NCBI GenBank assembly: GCA_001600695.1
Contig: BCKQ01000021.1
Location: 1 to 64,000, forward strand
Source of the DNA: Ascoidea asiatica
Lineage: Eukaryota; Ascomycota; Saccharomycetes; Ascoideales; Ascoideaceae
Reading direction: 5' to 3'
Length of the DNA: 64,000 nucleotides
The position numbers and the translations under genes were made by a program. Of the stretch, positions 9,813 to 19,800 are shown piece by piece. The notes under the pieces were generated by a model. It did not search any database. It saw only the letters and a list, made by a program, of their open reading frames with translations, and was not told where the DNA came from. How positions within the stretch are numbered: position 1 is the first letter of the stretch; every line of letters starts with the position of its first letter.

Positions 9813-11231
9813 ATGTCTGAAATGGATGCTGATAATACATTTGGCGATAATACATTTGGTGATAATGTATTTGGTGATAGTGAAACTATAGATGATCAAC
9901 AAAAACCAGATGCAAGAATAATTTTAATGGGTTTAAAAAGAAGTGGAAAAAGTTCAATAATTCAAACTGTATTTTATAATGCTGAACCTTATAATACTAT
10001 TTTATTAGAAACAACTTCAAAACCAGTTTCTTTTATTTTTGAATCTTTAATTAATCTTCATATAACTGAATTACCTGGTCAAGTTGATTATTTTCAAAAA
10101 TATTGGGATCAATTTCATACTTCAAATACTTTTGAAAATGCAAATTCAATAGTTTATGTAATTGATTGTCAAGATGAATATATGGCTTCTGTAAATAATT
10201 TTTTAAATATAGTTTCATATACAACTGATATTTCTCCAAATGTGAAATTTGATGTTCTTATTCATAAAATTGATGGATGTCCAGAAGATTTTAGAGATGA
10301 TATAGTTAGAGAAATTCAAGAAAAAATTAATTATTCTTTATATTCAATTGGTAAAGATACTTTAATAGATTATCATGCAACTTCAATTTATGATCAAAGT
10401 ATTTATGAAGTTTTAAGTATAATAATTTCAAAATTAATACCAAATTTATCTTCTTTAGATAATATCTTAGATCAATTGGTTTCTCATTCAAAAATTGAAA
10501 AAGCATTTTTATGTGATATTAAAACAAAATTATATCTTGTTACTGATTCAAGTCCATTTAGACCTGATTTATATGAACTTTGTTCTCAATATATTGATTT
10601 ATGTGTAGATTTAAATAATCTTTATGTTACTAAAAATAATGATAATATTATTGCTGATGAAAAATTAGATAATGATTATAATAATCAATTTGTCCAAGAA
10701 AATAATTTTTATAATAATAATAATAATAATAATAACATTGATGATAATGAGAGTGAAAATAGTAATGATAATGATAATGATAATGATAGTGAAAGCAATA
10801 ATGACAACCAGGGTGACAATTATACTAATACAAGTTCAAAAAATTCTCTCAATAACAATAACAATAACAATAACAATAACAATAATACAAATAATAATTA
10901 CCATAATGATAATGATTATTTAAAAAATTCTAATAATAATAATAATAGAATTGAAGAAATTTCTTCATATTGTACTTTATTACCAGATATGAAAGTTTAT
11001 TTAAAACAAATGTTAAATACAATGTGTTTAGTTACTTATATTAAAGATGATAAATTAAATGATTCTTTAAATGGTCAATTAGCTTTAGATTTTAATACTA
11101 ATATTTTTCAACAAGGTTTATCTAAATTAATGAAAATTTCAAAAAAAAATATGGAAAATGTTGATGATTTTATGGCAAAACAAATTAAAATTAAAGATAT
11201 TAAAAATAATAAAAATCTTTCAATGAATTAA
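9813..11231 (+). CDS. GTR2: Rag GTPase Gtr2 (RagC/D), EGO complex
   Basis: 472 residues. The P-loop GLKRSGKSS is at residues ~40-48, the switch region ITELPGQVDYF holds the Rag-type PGQ, and IVYVIDCQDEY and VLIHKIDGCPED are the later G motifs (HKID is characteristic of Rag GTPases). The C-terminal roadblock-like domain includes KAFLCDIKTKLYLVTDSSPF. A long Asn/Asp-rich insertion (residues ~290-385) explains the length compared with 341 in S. cerevisiae. The N-terminus carries a repeated DNTFGDN motif. As known for the family, Gtr2 pairs with Gtr1 on the vacuole within the EGO complex and signals amino-acid sufficiency to TORC1. Confidence 0.95.
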   Translation: MSEMDADNTFGDNTFGDNVFGDSETIDDQQKPDARIILMGLKRSGKSSIIQTVFYNAEPYNTILLETTSKPVSFIFESLINLHITELPGQVDYFQKYWDQFHTSNTFENANSIVYVIDCQDEYMASVNNFLNIVSYTTDISPNVKFDVLIHKIDGCPEDFRDDIVREIQEKINYSLYSIGKDTLIDYHATSIYDQSIYEVLSIIISKLIPNLSSLDNILDQLVSHSKIEKAFLCDIKTKLYLVTDSSPFRPDLYELCSQYIDLCVDLNNLYVTKNNDNIIADEKLDNDYNNQFVQENNFYNNNNNNNNIDDNESENSNDNDNDNDSESNNDNQGDNYTNTSSKNSLNNNNNNNNNNNNTNNNYHNDNDYLKNSNNNNNRIEEISSYCTLLPDMKVYLKQMLNTMCLVTYIKDDKLNDSLNGQLALDFNTNIFQQGLSKLMKISKKNMENVDDFMAKQIKIKDIKNNKNLSMN

Positions 11232-11377
11232 GATTAAAATAATTTAAATCCATTCAATATTTCATAACTTATTCATTATTCATTATTCATTATCTCATTT
11301 CACATATTATAATTATATAAATATATACATATATTGTATATATCTTAGTTCATTTTCTTATTTTATATTTTTCTTTA

Positions 11378-13117
11378 TTATATTCCAAAAAAGTTATTTA
11401 TAGAACTTTTGGATTTCTTTATTTTAATTCCAGGTCCAATTTTATTAATTTTATTTATTTTTGTATTTATAATACTATTATTATTTAAATTATTATTTGA
11501 ATTTAATTTAGTATTTTTGTTTTTATTTTTAATCTCCTTATTCATTTTCATTAAATCTTCAATTTTTATAATGTCTTCACTTTTGATTTCACTTTTTATT
11601 TCTTTAATGTTTTTATTTATTTTTTTCATATTATGACAATTTAAAAAAAATTCTTCTTTAATTATATAATTATAATGAGTATGAGTTAATTCTTCATTAT
11701 TAATATTATCTTTAATATCCCACATTTCTTCATAAATATTTTCAAAATTAATTTCATTTTTATTATTTTTATTATTTATTGGTACAATTTTATCAATAAT
11801 TTGAAATTCTTGTAAAAGATATGAGTTATTATTATTAAAGATTTTAATTAATTTATTAAATTTAAATAAATTTGGATAATTTTTATATAAATAAATTAAT
11901 TTATTACCAAAAGAAAATTTTTTAAAATTATAAATTTTTTTTAAATTAAATTTATTCCAATTTAATAAATTAATTTCATAATTTTCAAGTTTTAAATTTG
12001 TTTCAATATAAATTAAATTATTTAAAGAAATTTTACAAATATTAAATAATTGATATAAAGAATTTTTGGTGATTGAAGTATTAAATAAATTTAAAATTGA
12101 TAAATTTTTAAGAAAACCAGATTTTATTGAAATTGTGAATGAATTAATTAAAGTATCATTAATAATTTTAATTCCAGAAAGATTTAAAATTATTAAATTT
12201 TCAATATGAACAATTTTTAATAAATCTTGATGATTTAAATTTATATTTTTATTTAAATTTGATAAATTTAATATATAAAATTTATCATTTTCAATTTCAT
12301 TATAATTATAATTATCAGTAATTGAAAGATGATTTAATTTGAATTGATTTGAGAATGAAAAAAAAGATAATTCTTGAAAAAAATTACTTATTGAAATATT
12401 ACAACCAATAATTTCAATTCTATGATTAATTTTAAAATTATTTTTATTATTTAAATCATTTATAATTAATTGATTTTTTAAATTTAAATCTTTTGAAAGA
12501 GTTAAATTTTCAATAATATGACAATTAAAATTTTTATTTTTTTTAAATTTTTTAAAAAACATATTAAACATTCTAAAATTTTCAAATTTAAATTTTAAAA
12601 TTAAATTCCAAATTAAAATCCATAAATTTTCATTAAGATTATAATTTGATAAATGATAAAAATTAATTAAATCTGAATTTTTTACAATCATTAAACAAGA
12701 TAAATATTTTAATGAATTTAATTTTTTTTCTTTATTATTATAAATTAAATTTAAATTATCTAAGTTATTATTACTATTATTTGAATATGGTTTAATTTCT
12801 TTCCAATTATAAATTGATTCAAATATTTTTGAATCATTAAATGAGGAATCTTTAATATTTCCAATTCTTTTTAAATTATTCAAATTATTCAAATTATTCA
12901 AATTATTCAATTTATCATTTTCTTTTGATTTATCATTTAATGTAAATTTTTTAAAATTCACCCATTTTTTTTTATTTGTAAATTTCTTTCTTTTATTACT
13001 TTTCTTATAATTCTTCTTCTTCTTCAAAGGCCAATTCTTTTTAGATTTAGAATCTGCATATGAACCACCACCACTCTTTCCCCAACTTTTGCCACTGTTA
13101 TAAGTCCCAGTTGCCAT
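11378..13117 (-). CDS. LRR-like protein of unknown function with basic N-terminus
   Basis: The ATG at 13117 gives 579 residues; the frame extends 8 codons upstream only to a TTG. The N-terminus MATGTYNSGKSWGKSGGGSY is Gly/Ser-rich, followed by a Lys-rich stretch likely to act as a nuclear signal, then an LNN repeat. The centre (residues ~200-400) has irregular leucine-rich repeats, e.g. LIILNLSGIKIINDTL and LSILNLFNTSITKNSL, spaced about 29 residues apart. The last residues, GPGIKIKKSKSSINNFFGI, resemble a PCNA-interacting (PIP) box with Lys in place of Gln (KSSINNFF). I do not recognise an orthologue. Codon use matches its neighbours. It converges on GTR2 and is divergent from CCL1. Confidence 0.75.
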   Translation of the reverse strand: MATGTYNSGKSWGKSGGGSYADSKSKKNWPLKKKKNYKKSNKRKKFTNKKKWVNFKKFTLNDKSKENDKLNNLNNLNNLNNLKRIGNIKDSSFNDSKIFESIYNWKEIKPYSNNSNNNLDNLNLIYNNKEKKLNSLKYLSCLMIVKNSDLINFYHLSNYNLNENLWILIWNLILKFKFENFRMFNMFFKKFKKNKNFNCHIIENLTLSKDLNLKNQLIINDLNNKNNFKINHRIEIIGCNISISNFFQELSFFSFSNQFKLNHLSITDNYNYNEIENDKFYILNLSNLNKNINLNHQDLLKIVHIENLIILNLSGIKIINDTLINSFTISIKSGFLKNLSILNLFNTSITKNSLYQLFNICKISLNNLIYIETNLKLENYEINLLNWNKFNLKKIYNFKKFSFGNKLIYLYKNYPNLFKFNKLIKIFNNNNSYLLQEFQIIDKIVPINNKNNKNEINFENIYEEMWDIKDNINNEELTHTHYNYIIKEEFFLNCHNMKKINKNIKEIKSEIKSEDIIKIEDLMKMNKEIKNKNKNTKLNSNNNLNNNSIINTKINKINKIGPGIKIKKSKSSINNFFGI

Positions 13118-13445
13118 TTCTATTTCATCTTCAATAATCAATTGAAATAACTATTCTGAATTGAATATATAATCACTGTCCATTTATTTCAATAAATAAA
13201 CAACAATCAACAAACAAGAAACAAACAAGAAACAAACAAATTCAGTGAAGAGACCAGAACTGCGGGGCTCCTCGGTTTGAAATCTCAGCGGAAATAAATA
13301 AATCAATTCAGAATAAAGATATAAAGATATAAGAATAAAGATATAAAGATATAAAGATATAAAGATATAAGAGTAAGAGTAAGAGTAAGAGTAAGAATAA
13401 AGATAGAGAGATATAAGAAATTGGATATGGTAATTCAGTTGCAGA
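13118..13445. promoter_or_regulatory. Bidirectional promoter, LRR-like gene / CCL1
   Basis: A short GC-rich core at 13248-13290 contains CCAGAACTGCGGGG (13254-13267), related to a motif found upstream of two other genes (27056, 40971). A degenerate AAAGATATA / GTAAGA tandem repeat runs from ~13313 to 13400, just before the CCL1 start. Confidence 0.5.
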
Positions 13446-14723
13446 ATGACTGAGAATAGAAATGGGCCTGTGAGAGTACCTTACAAGAGAATCACTGATG
13501 ATGATTTATACAGAAACTCAACTCAATATAGACTATGGTCTTTTACTCAAGAACAATTAAATAAACAAAGAATTCAAATTAATTCAAAAGGTAAAACTAT
13601 AGTTTTAAATAAACTTAAAGAATTAGCAATAAAAAATAAAGATATAACAAATTATGAAACTTTACTTAAGAAATTAGATATTGTTACTGTAAAAGAAGAA
13701 TTAATGGAAATTCATTATTATTCAAGACGTGTTGAAGAAGTTGCAAATATTTTTAAATTACCAATTCAAGTTAAAGCTACAACTTTAATTTTTTTAAAAA
13801 GATTTTATTTAACTCATAGTGTTATGGAATTTCATCCAAAAAAAATTTTATATACATGTTTATTTTTAGCTTCAAAATCTGAAAATTGTTTTATATCTTT
13901 AGATTCATTTGTAAATCCATTAAAAAATATTTCTAAAGATATTATAACAAATTTAGAATATAAAGTTTTAGAATCTTTAAAATTTTCTTTATTAACTCAT
14001 AATCCATTTAAACCATTATTTGGTTTTTTTTTAGATTTTCAATCAATTTTAATTAATCATCATCCAATGGGTGTAATGGTTTTTAAAAAAAGAAAAAATA
14101 ATGAGAATGAATTTAAGAAAAAAAGAATTAAATATTCAATTGAAGAAATTTTAAAAATTTATGAAAATTCAAAAAAATTTATTAATGAATCTTTAATTAG
14201 TGATGTTTTATTTTTATTTACACCTCCACAAATTGCTTTAGCTTGTTTAATGGAATCTAATGAAGAAATTACAAATACATATTTAATTTATAAATTTAGA
14301 AAAATTCGAAAACAATCTATAAATTCTAAAGATCCAAAAGATTCTAAAGGTCCTGAAGCTGATGAAGATCTTGATATTGATCTTGGTATTAATATTAAAC
14401 CTGATAATGATAAAGAAAAAGATAATGAAAAAGAGAAAGAAAAAGAGAAAGAAAAAGAAAAAGAAAAAGAAATAGATAATGCAATTGGAATTGAATTAAA
14501 TAAATTAGTTTCAAAAATTGAAAAATGTAGAAAATTAATGAAAGAATCTTATAATCCTTCAGTTCCAGAAGCAACAAAAATTGATAAAAAAGTTTATTAT
14601 TGTATTTCTCCACAAAAATTATTAAAAAATAAAAAAAGAGAATTAAATGAAAGTGGTAATAGTAATAATAATAATAATAATAATAATGATAATAATAATA
14701 ATAAAAGGGTAAAACTTGAATGA
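13446..14723 (+). CDS. CCL1: Cyclin Ccl1 (cyclin H), TFIIH kinase subunit
   Basis: 425 residues from ATG 13446. The N-terminal MTENRNG...VPYKRITDDDLYRNSTQYRLWSF and the cyclin boxes (IHYYSRRVEEVANIF; IQVKATTLIFLKRFYLTHSVMEFHPKKILYTCLFLASK; LEYKVLESLKFSLLTHNPF) match the cyclin H family closely. A second cyclin fold includes VLFLFTPPQIALACL. The C-terminus has a Lys/Glu tract and a poly-Asn tail. In the family, Ccl1 activates Kin28, which phosphorylates the RNA polymerase II C-terminal domain, within TFIIH. S. cerevisiae Ccl1 is 393 residues, so the length fits. It is convergent with IST1, separated by 82 bp. Confidence 0.95.
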   Translation: MTENRNGPVRVPYKRITDDDLYRNSTQYRLWSFTQEQLNKQRIQINSKGKTIVLNKLKELAIKNKDITNYETLLKKLDIVTVKEELMEIHYYSRRVEEVANIFKLPIQVKATTLIFLKRFYLTHSVMEFHPKKILYTCLFLASKSENCFISLDSFVNPLKNISKDIITNLEYKVLESLKFSLLTHNPFKPLFGFFLDFQSILINHHPMGVMVFKKRKNNENEFKKKRIKYSIEEILKIYENSKKFINESLISDVLFLFTPPQIALACLMESNEEITNTYLIYKFRKIRKQSINSKDPKDSKGPEADEDLDIDLGINIKPDNDKEKDNEKEKEKEKEKEKEKEIDNAIGIELNKLVSKIEKCRKLMKESYNPSVPEATKIDKKVYYCISPQKLLKNKKRELNESGNSNNNNNNNNDNNNNKRVKLE

Positions 14724-14805
14724 AAGTATGAAAGTAAAAAAAAAGATATAATAAAATGTAAAATTAATGTTCAATATATGTATTATATATATAGTAGGTA
14801 TATAA

Positions 14806-15264
14806 TTATAAATGTTTTAAAGCTTCAAATCTTTTTTTTAAATCATCTAATTCTGCATCTTCTTTATTTTTCTTACTCATTGATTTAGAATTATTTATAC
14901 TTGATTTAATTGTTGATTTTGTATTTGATTTTGTATTTGATTTACTTTTTTTAATTTTCTTTTTCTTTTTCTTTTTATCTTTATCTTTATCTTTATTATC
15001 TTTATTATCTTTATCTTTAGTATCTTTATCATTAGACAGTTTAATTAAATTTTTATCAATATCTTTTGGAATTTTAATTTTTGGATTTAAATTATCAATT
15101 GATTTTGAAGGTGGTTTAACTTTTATTGGAATATCATCAATTGGATTATCATTTGAATTACTTAAAACTTCTATAGCTTCTGGAATTATATTTTTTTTTT
15201 TTTTTTCTTTATTTCCTCCATCATCATCACTATCAAATTCGTCTTCATCACTATCAGACAGGTC

Positions 15265-15304
<40 letters not shown>

Positions 15305-15882
15305 GTTAATTCAGAAAATGGAGCATTATAAGTTCTTGCAATTTCTTTTAAATATAAAATTATTAAATCTTCAGAAAGTGATTTTAATAAAGTTCTATTT
15401 ATAATTTTCTCAGGTATTATATTATCTTTATTATCTAAAGCATTTTTACTAAATTCAATTCCATATCTATGTATAAAAATATCTTTTAAAATAAATAATT
15501 CTTTAACTTCAGTATGAGAAGCAGAATAAATTATAACTTTTATAGCTTCTTCTAAACTTGGATCACAAGAAGTATTACCAATACTATTATTATTACTATT
15601 ATTATTACTATTATTATTACTATTATCAATTAATAAACCAATTCTAGCTAATAATAATTCACAATATAATTCTAAATATTCAAGTAATTCAATATATATA
15701 TCATCTCTGATAATGTTCTCAACTCTTATTTTGGCACTTAATTCTCTGTTATTCTTCAATAAATCTGCAATTTGTCTTCTTTCTTGTTTGGCCATTGCAG
15801 TTTTCTTTGTTTGCATGAATCGCAACTTGCTGATGGTCATCTTCAATGTGATCTTTAGCTTTGATTGTAAATTGGGTGGCAT
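14806..15882 (-). CDS. IST1: Ist1, ESCRT-III-like regulator of Vps4
   Basis: 358 residues. The N-terminal IST1 domain is clear: LKMTISKLRFMQTKKTAMAKQERRQIADLL, then RVENIIRDD and YCELLLARIGLL, and after a poly-Asn insertion LEEAIKVIIYSA and VKELFILKDIF..RYGIEF. An acidic run of about a dozen Asp follows (nt ~15267-15304) and a Lys-rich linker. The end, LDDLKKRFEALKHL, fits a MIM1 motif that binds the Vps4 MIT domain. In the family, Ist1 works at endosomes with Did2/Vps4 in multivesicular body sorting. S. cerevisiae Ist1 is 298 residues; the extra length is low complexity. Confidence 0.93.
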
Positions 15883-15927
15883 CTTGGATATTCTATTCTA
15901 CTATGATCTCTTCTTGTGATTGTGATT

Positions 15928-16005
15928 GTGTCTCTATCTACTGTCTCTATCTACTGTCTCTATCTACTGTCTCTATCTACTGTCTCTATCTACTGTCTCT
16001 ATCTA
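15928..16005. repeat. Tandem repeat, 13-bp unit CTGTCTCTATCTA x~6
   Basis: Five perfect units (15941-16005) follow one nearly complete unit. It is followed by a TCTCT-type pyrimidine tract to about 16095. Confidence 0.95.
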
Positions 16006-16115
16006 CTCCATTCATCTTCTCTCTTCTCTCTTCTCTCTTCTCTCTTCTCTCTTCTTTCTTCTTTCTTCTTTTGTTTCTTTCTTCTTTCTTCTTCTGCTCT
16101 CCTATTCACTGCCTT

Positions 16116-16160
16116 ACAACTGTAGTACAACTGTAGTACAACTGTAGTACAACTGTAGTA
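16116..16160. repeat. Tandem repeat, 11-bp unit ACAACTGTAGT x4
   Basis: Four perfect consecutive units. The 11-bp period is close to one helical turn, so any bound factor would be stacked on one face of the DNA. Confidence 0.95.
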
Positions 16161-16833
16161 TTCAAGCATTGTCCCGCTTAAGCAGGTACTTATCATACAT
16201 TACAATCCACTGCACTAACAACACTCACCACACTATCCCACTTCCCTGTCTCTTTCACGCCACTTTCCTCTCTGGCCACCCTCACGCGGCTGTCTTTTCT
16301 CGTTTCTTGCCACTCGAAACCATCTGAAAACGTCTTTTAAAATATATTCGCTTAACTTTACAAAAAATACCTTTATTTTTATTTTCTTATTTATTTTCTT
16401 ATTTATTTACTAATTCATTTTACTTCTTTTATATCAATTATCACAATCATTTTGTCAATACTGTAGACACCAATCCAAATAATATTTAATACTGAAAGTT
16501 TGAAAGTTTGAAAGTTTGAAAGCTTGAAAAATTATTATTATTTCTCTGATTTCGATATACTTTACTCTACTTTACTTGACTCATTTTCTTTATGTCATTT
16601 CTTTATGTTTAATTATTATATTTTTATTCTTTATTTTACTAAAGAATTAAAATGTTTTAAAAAAATTTATCATTGAAAACTTAACTAATCACTTAACTAA
16701 TCAATTTATTGCTTTTACTTTCATTTTATTTTATTTCATTTCATTTCATTTCATTTTATTTCAAATATTTCATCAATATTTAAATCGCTTAAAGTACTCG
16801 AATATATACTGTATATTTATAAAAAAAAAAAAA

Positions 16834-19800
16834 ATGAAAAAAATGAAAAAAATAAATTTAAAAAAAATTTATTCAAATTCAATATCATATTTTAAAAAAA
16901 ATTATCCAATTGATAAAATCTTAGCAAGAAGAATATTTAAATGTGTTTTAAATTCAACAATTTGTTTAATTTTATGTTTAAATTCAAATGTTAGATCTCA
17001 TTTAGGTTCTGAACCTTCAATGCTTGCTTTAGTTTCTGTAATGGTACATCCAGGTAGAAGATTTGGTTCAATGATTGAAGGTTCTTTATTTTGTACAATT
17101 GGTTTATTATTTGGTAATTCATTTTCATTATTTGCAAGATTTTTATCACAAAAAATTTTAACAAAAAATTTTTTAATTTATAATGATTTACAATTATCTT
17201 TATTACCAATTGCATATAAAAATTTTCAATCTTCTTTAGCTTTATTAAGTATTTTTGAAATTATTATGCTTTTTATTCATGGTTGGATGAGAAGTGTATT
17301 TCATAAATTTTTTAATATTGTTTTTCCATTTTTCTTAGTTGTACATTTTACATTCCTTGATGATATTAATAAATCTGCAAAAGAAATCTCAATGGCTTTC
17401 ACAATTCCATTCTTCTTAGGTATCTCAATCTCAATATTTATAAATATTTTAATTTTTCCAGAATTTGGTACTTCTTATCTTGGTAATGCTTCAATTAATT
17501 CTTTTAATAATTTACAATCAACTTTAGATAATTCAATTTATTATTTCTTAAATATTTCTAATATCTCAAATAATAAAATAGATAATATTGAAATATCTGA
17601 TAATAAATCATTAAATTCAATTAATTCATCACCTTATAATAAATTAAATAATAATTTAAATTTTAAAAATTTATCAAATTTATTTAAATTTCAAAAAAAT
17701 TTTAAAAAAAATTTATCAATCTTTAATTCTGTTTTACAAGAATGTATTTATGAAATTTCTTATTCATTTTTATCTCCAAATGAATTTAATTCAATTTATA
17801 ATAATTTAAATAAATTATCAAATCATTTAACTGCTTTAATAAATTCTTGTCAATTAGAATTTTCAATTTTAATAAATTATAATAAATTTAATCAAAAAAA
17901 TGATTTAATTTTAAATTTTATTAAAAAAATTTTAAATTCAACAATTAATTTACATTTAAAAATTAATCAAATTTTATATATTATTAAAATTTTAATTTCT
18001 TATTCTTTTGATGTTAATAATAATAATAATTATAAAAAAAATAATAAATTATTAAAAAAATCTAAAATTTTTAAAAATTCAATTAATAATAATATTATTA
18101 ATTTATTTACTATTGAAAATTTAAATTTAAATAAATTTAATTTAAATGATCAAATTAATCAATTATTAAAATCTTTATCTTTATTTGATCAATCTTGGTC
18201 TTCTGCTTTAAAAGAATTTAATATTCAAATTTTAAATAATGATATTAATAATAATAATAGTAATAGTAATAGTACTACATCTTTAATAAATAAAAAAGAT
18301 CATGAATGGTTATTACCAAGAAATGAAAATTTCTTATTTTCTTCATTTTTCTTAAATTTAAAAGAAATCACAAATTTAATTTGTTTTATTTTAAAAGAAA
18401 CTTCAAATTTATATCAAATTAGAAAAAAAAGAGAATTAAAAAAATTTAATGGTAGAAAAATTTGGTTTTCATTTTTAACAAATAAAAAATTATTTAAAAA
18501 TTGGTTTAATTCTCATAATGATATAATAAAAATGAATGAAAATATAAGTATTGCAGGTGGTGCAACTCAAAAAATTAATTCAATAAGTAAAACTCCAAGA
18601 AGAAGACCAAATGATATTGAAAGTAGAATTTTACAATCAATGAAATCAAAAATTCAAACTAATTCTATCAATTCAAATAATAATTTAAATAATAATTCAA
18701 ATAATAGCAATATTAATAATTCAAATAATTTAAAAAAAAGTTCTTCACATATTATTTTTGATGAAATTTCTTCTTCTGATGATGGTTCTTCTAATTTTAA
18801 AATTTTTTATCTTTTTAGATATCTTTATCCAAATAATATTCTTATATTAATTAAAAAATTCAATAATAGATATCATCATCATATTTTATTTGGTTTTCAA
18901 GTTACAATGGCTTTAATGTTAGCTTCTTTTCCAATGTTTATACCACAATCAAGACATTGGTATGTTAATATGAGAGGTGCTTGGATTGGTTTTGTTTGTA
19001 TTTTAACTTTAGAACCTTCTGTTGGTAATACTTTCTTTGTATTTTTCTTAAGAGGTGTTGGTGTTATTCTTGGTGCTTTTTGGGGTTATGTTAGTTATCA
19101 ATCTGCTTATCATCAAAAGTTTCCTGTTATTGAAGTTATAATTACAATAATTGGTGCAATTCCTGGTTATTATTATTTTATTGGAACTCCATACGTTAAA
19201 GCTGCAATTATTGGTGTTATATCTATATATATTGTATTACTTTCCAGTGCTTTACCATCTACAATTGGTGGTTCAATTGGTGAAAATTTTGGTAAAAGAT
19301 GTTTTGCGGTTGCTTATGGTGGTATCATTGGTGTAATTTCAAATACAATAGTATTTCCAGTTCGTGCAAGAAATGAATTAGTTTCAGAATTAGCTTTTAT
19401 CACTAGTTCTTTAGGAAAATTAGAATTATTATATGCTTCTGCTATTGAAAATGAAAAAATTTCACTTGCTTTACCAGATGAAAGATATGATAGTTTTATG
19501 ATATTATCAAAAGAAATTAAAACTGCATTAAGTAGAGCAGAAGCTTATAAACAAGCAGCAAAAAGAGAACCAAATTTAAAAGGTGATTTTAAAGAAAATG
19601 AAAAAGTATTCACTGAAATATTATTTGTTTTAAATCAAATTATATCTAGAATGGATAATATGGCTTTAACAAGAAGACATTATGGATCTGCTGTAATTGA
19701 AGAATTAAATGATATTGCTCATCCTTATAGAAGGCAATTAGTTGGCTGTATTCATAATTCTTTTAAAGCTATTCAACAAGCTTTTTTAACTAAAAATCCA

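Larger units (their letters stand above)
15883..16833. promoter_or_regulatory. Promoter region IST1 / FUSC gene with stacked tandem repeats
   Basis: Divergent intergenic region holding three adjacent repeats (15928-16005, ~16013-16095 CT-rich, 16116-16160), a GC-richer core (16170-16330) and an AT-rich leader with a degenerate GAAAGTTT repeat (16494-16525). Small open frames across the repeats (15861-16196, both strands) simply translate the repeats and are not genes. Confidence 0.6.

Noticed and set aside
9576-9902. 108-codon minus-strand frame overlapping the GTR2 start, and a 69-codon plus-strand frame
   Set aside because: Overlap the GTR2 N-terminus or promoter, with GAAA-repeat-derived residues and no family.
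15861-16196. Four overlapping small open frames between IST1 and the FUSC gene
   Set aside because: They are translations of the 13-bp and 11-bp tandem repeats and the CT tract.
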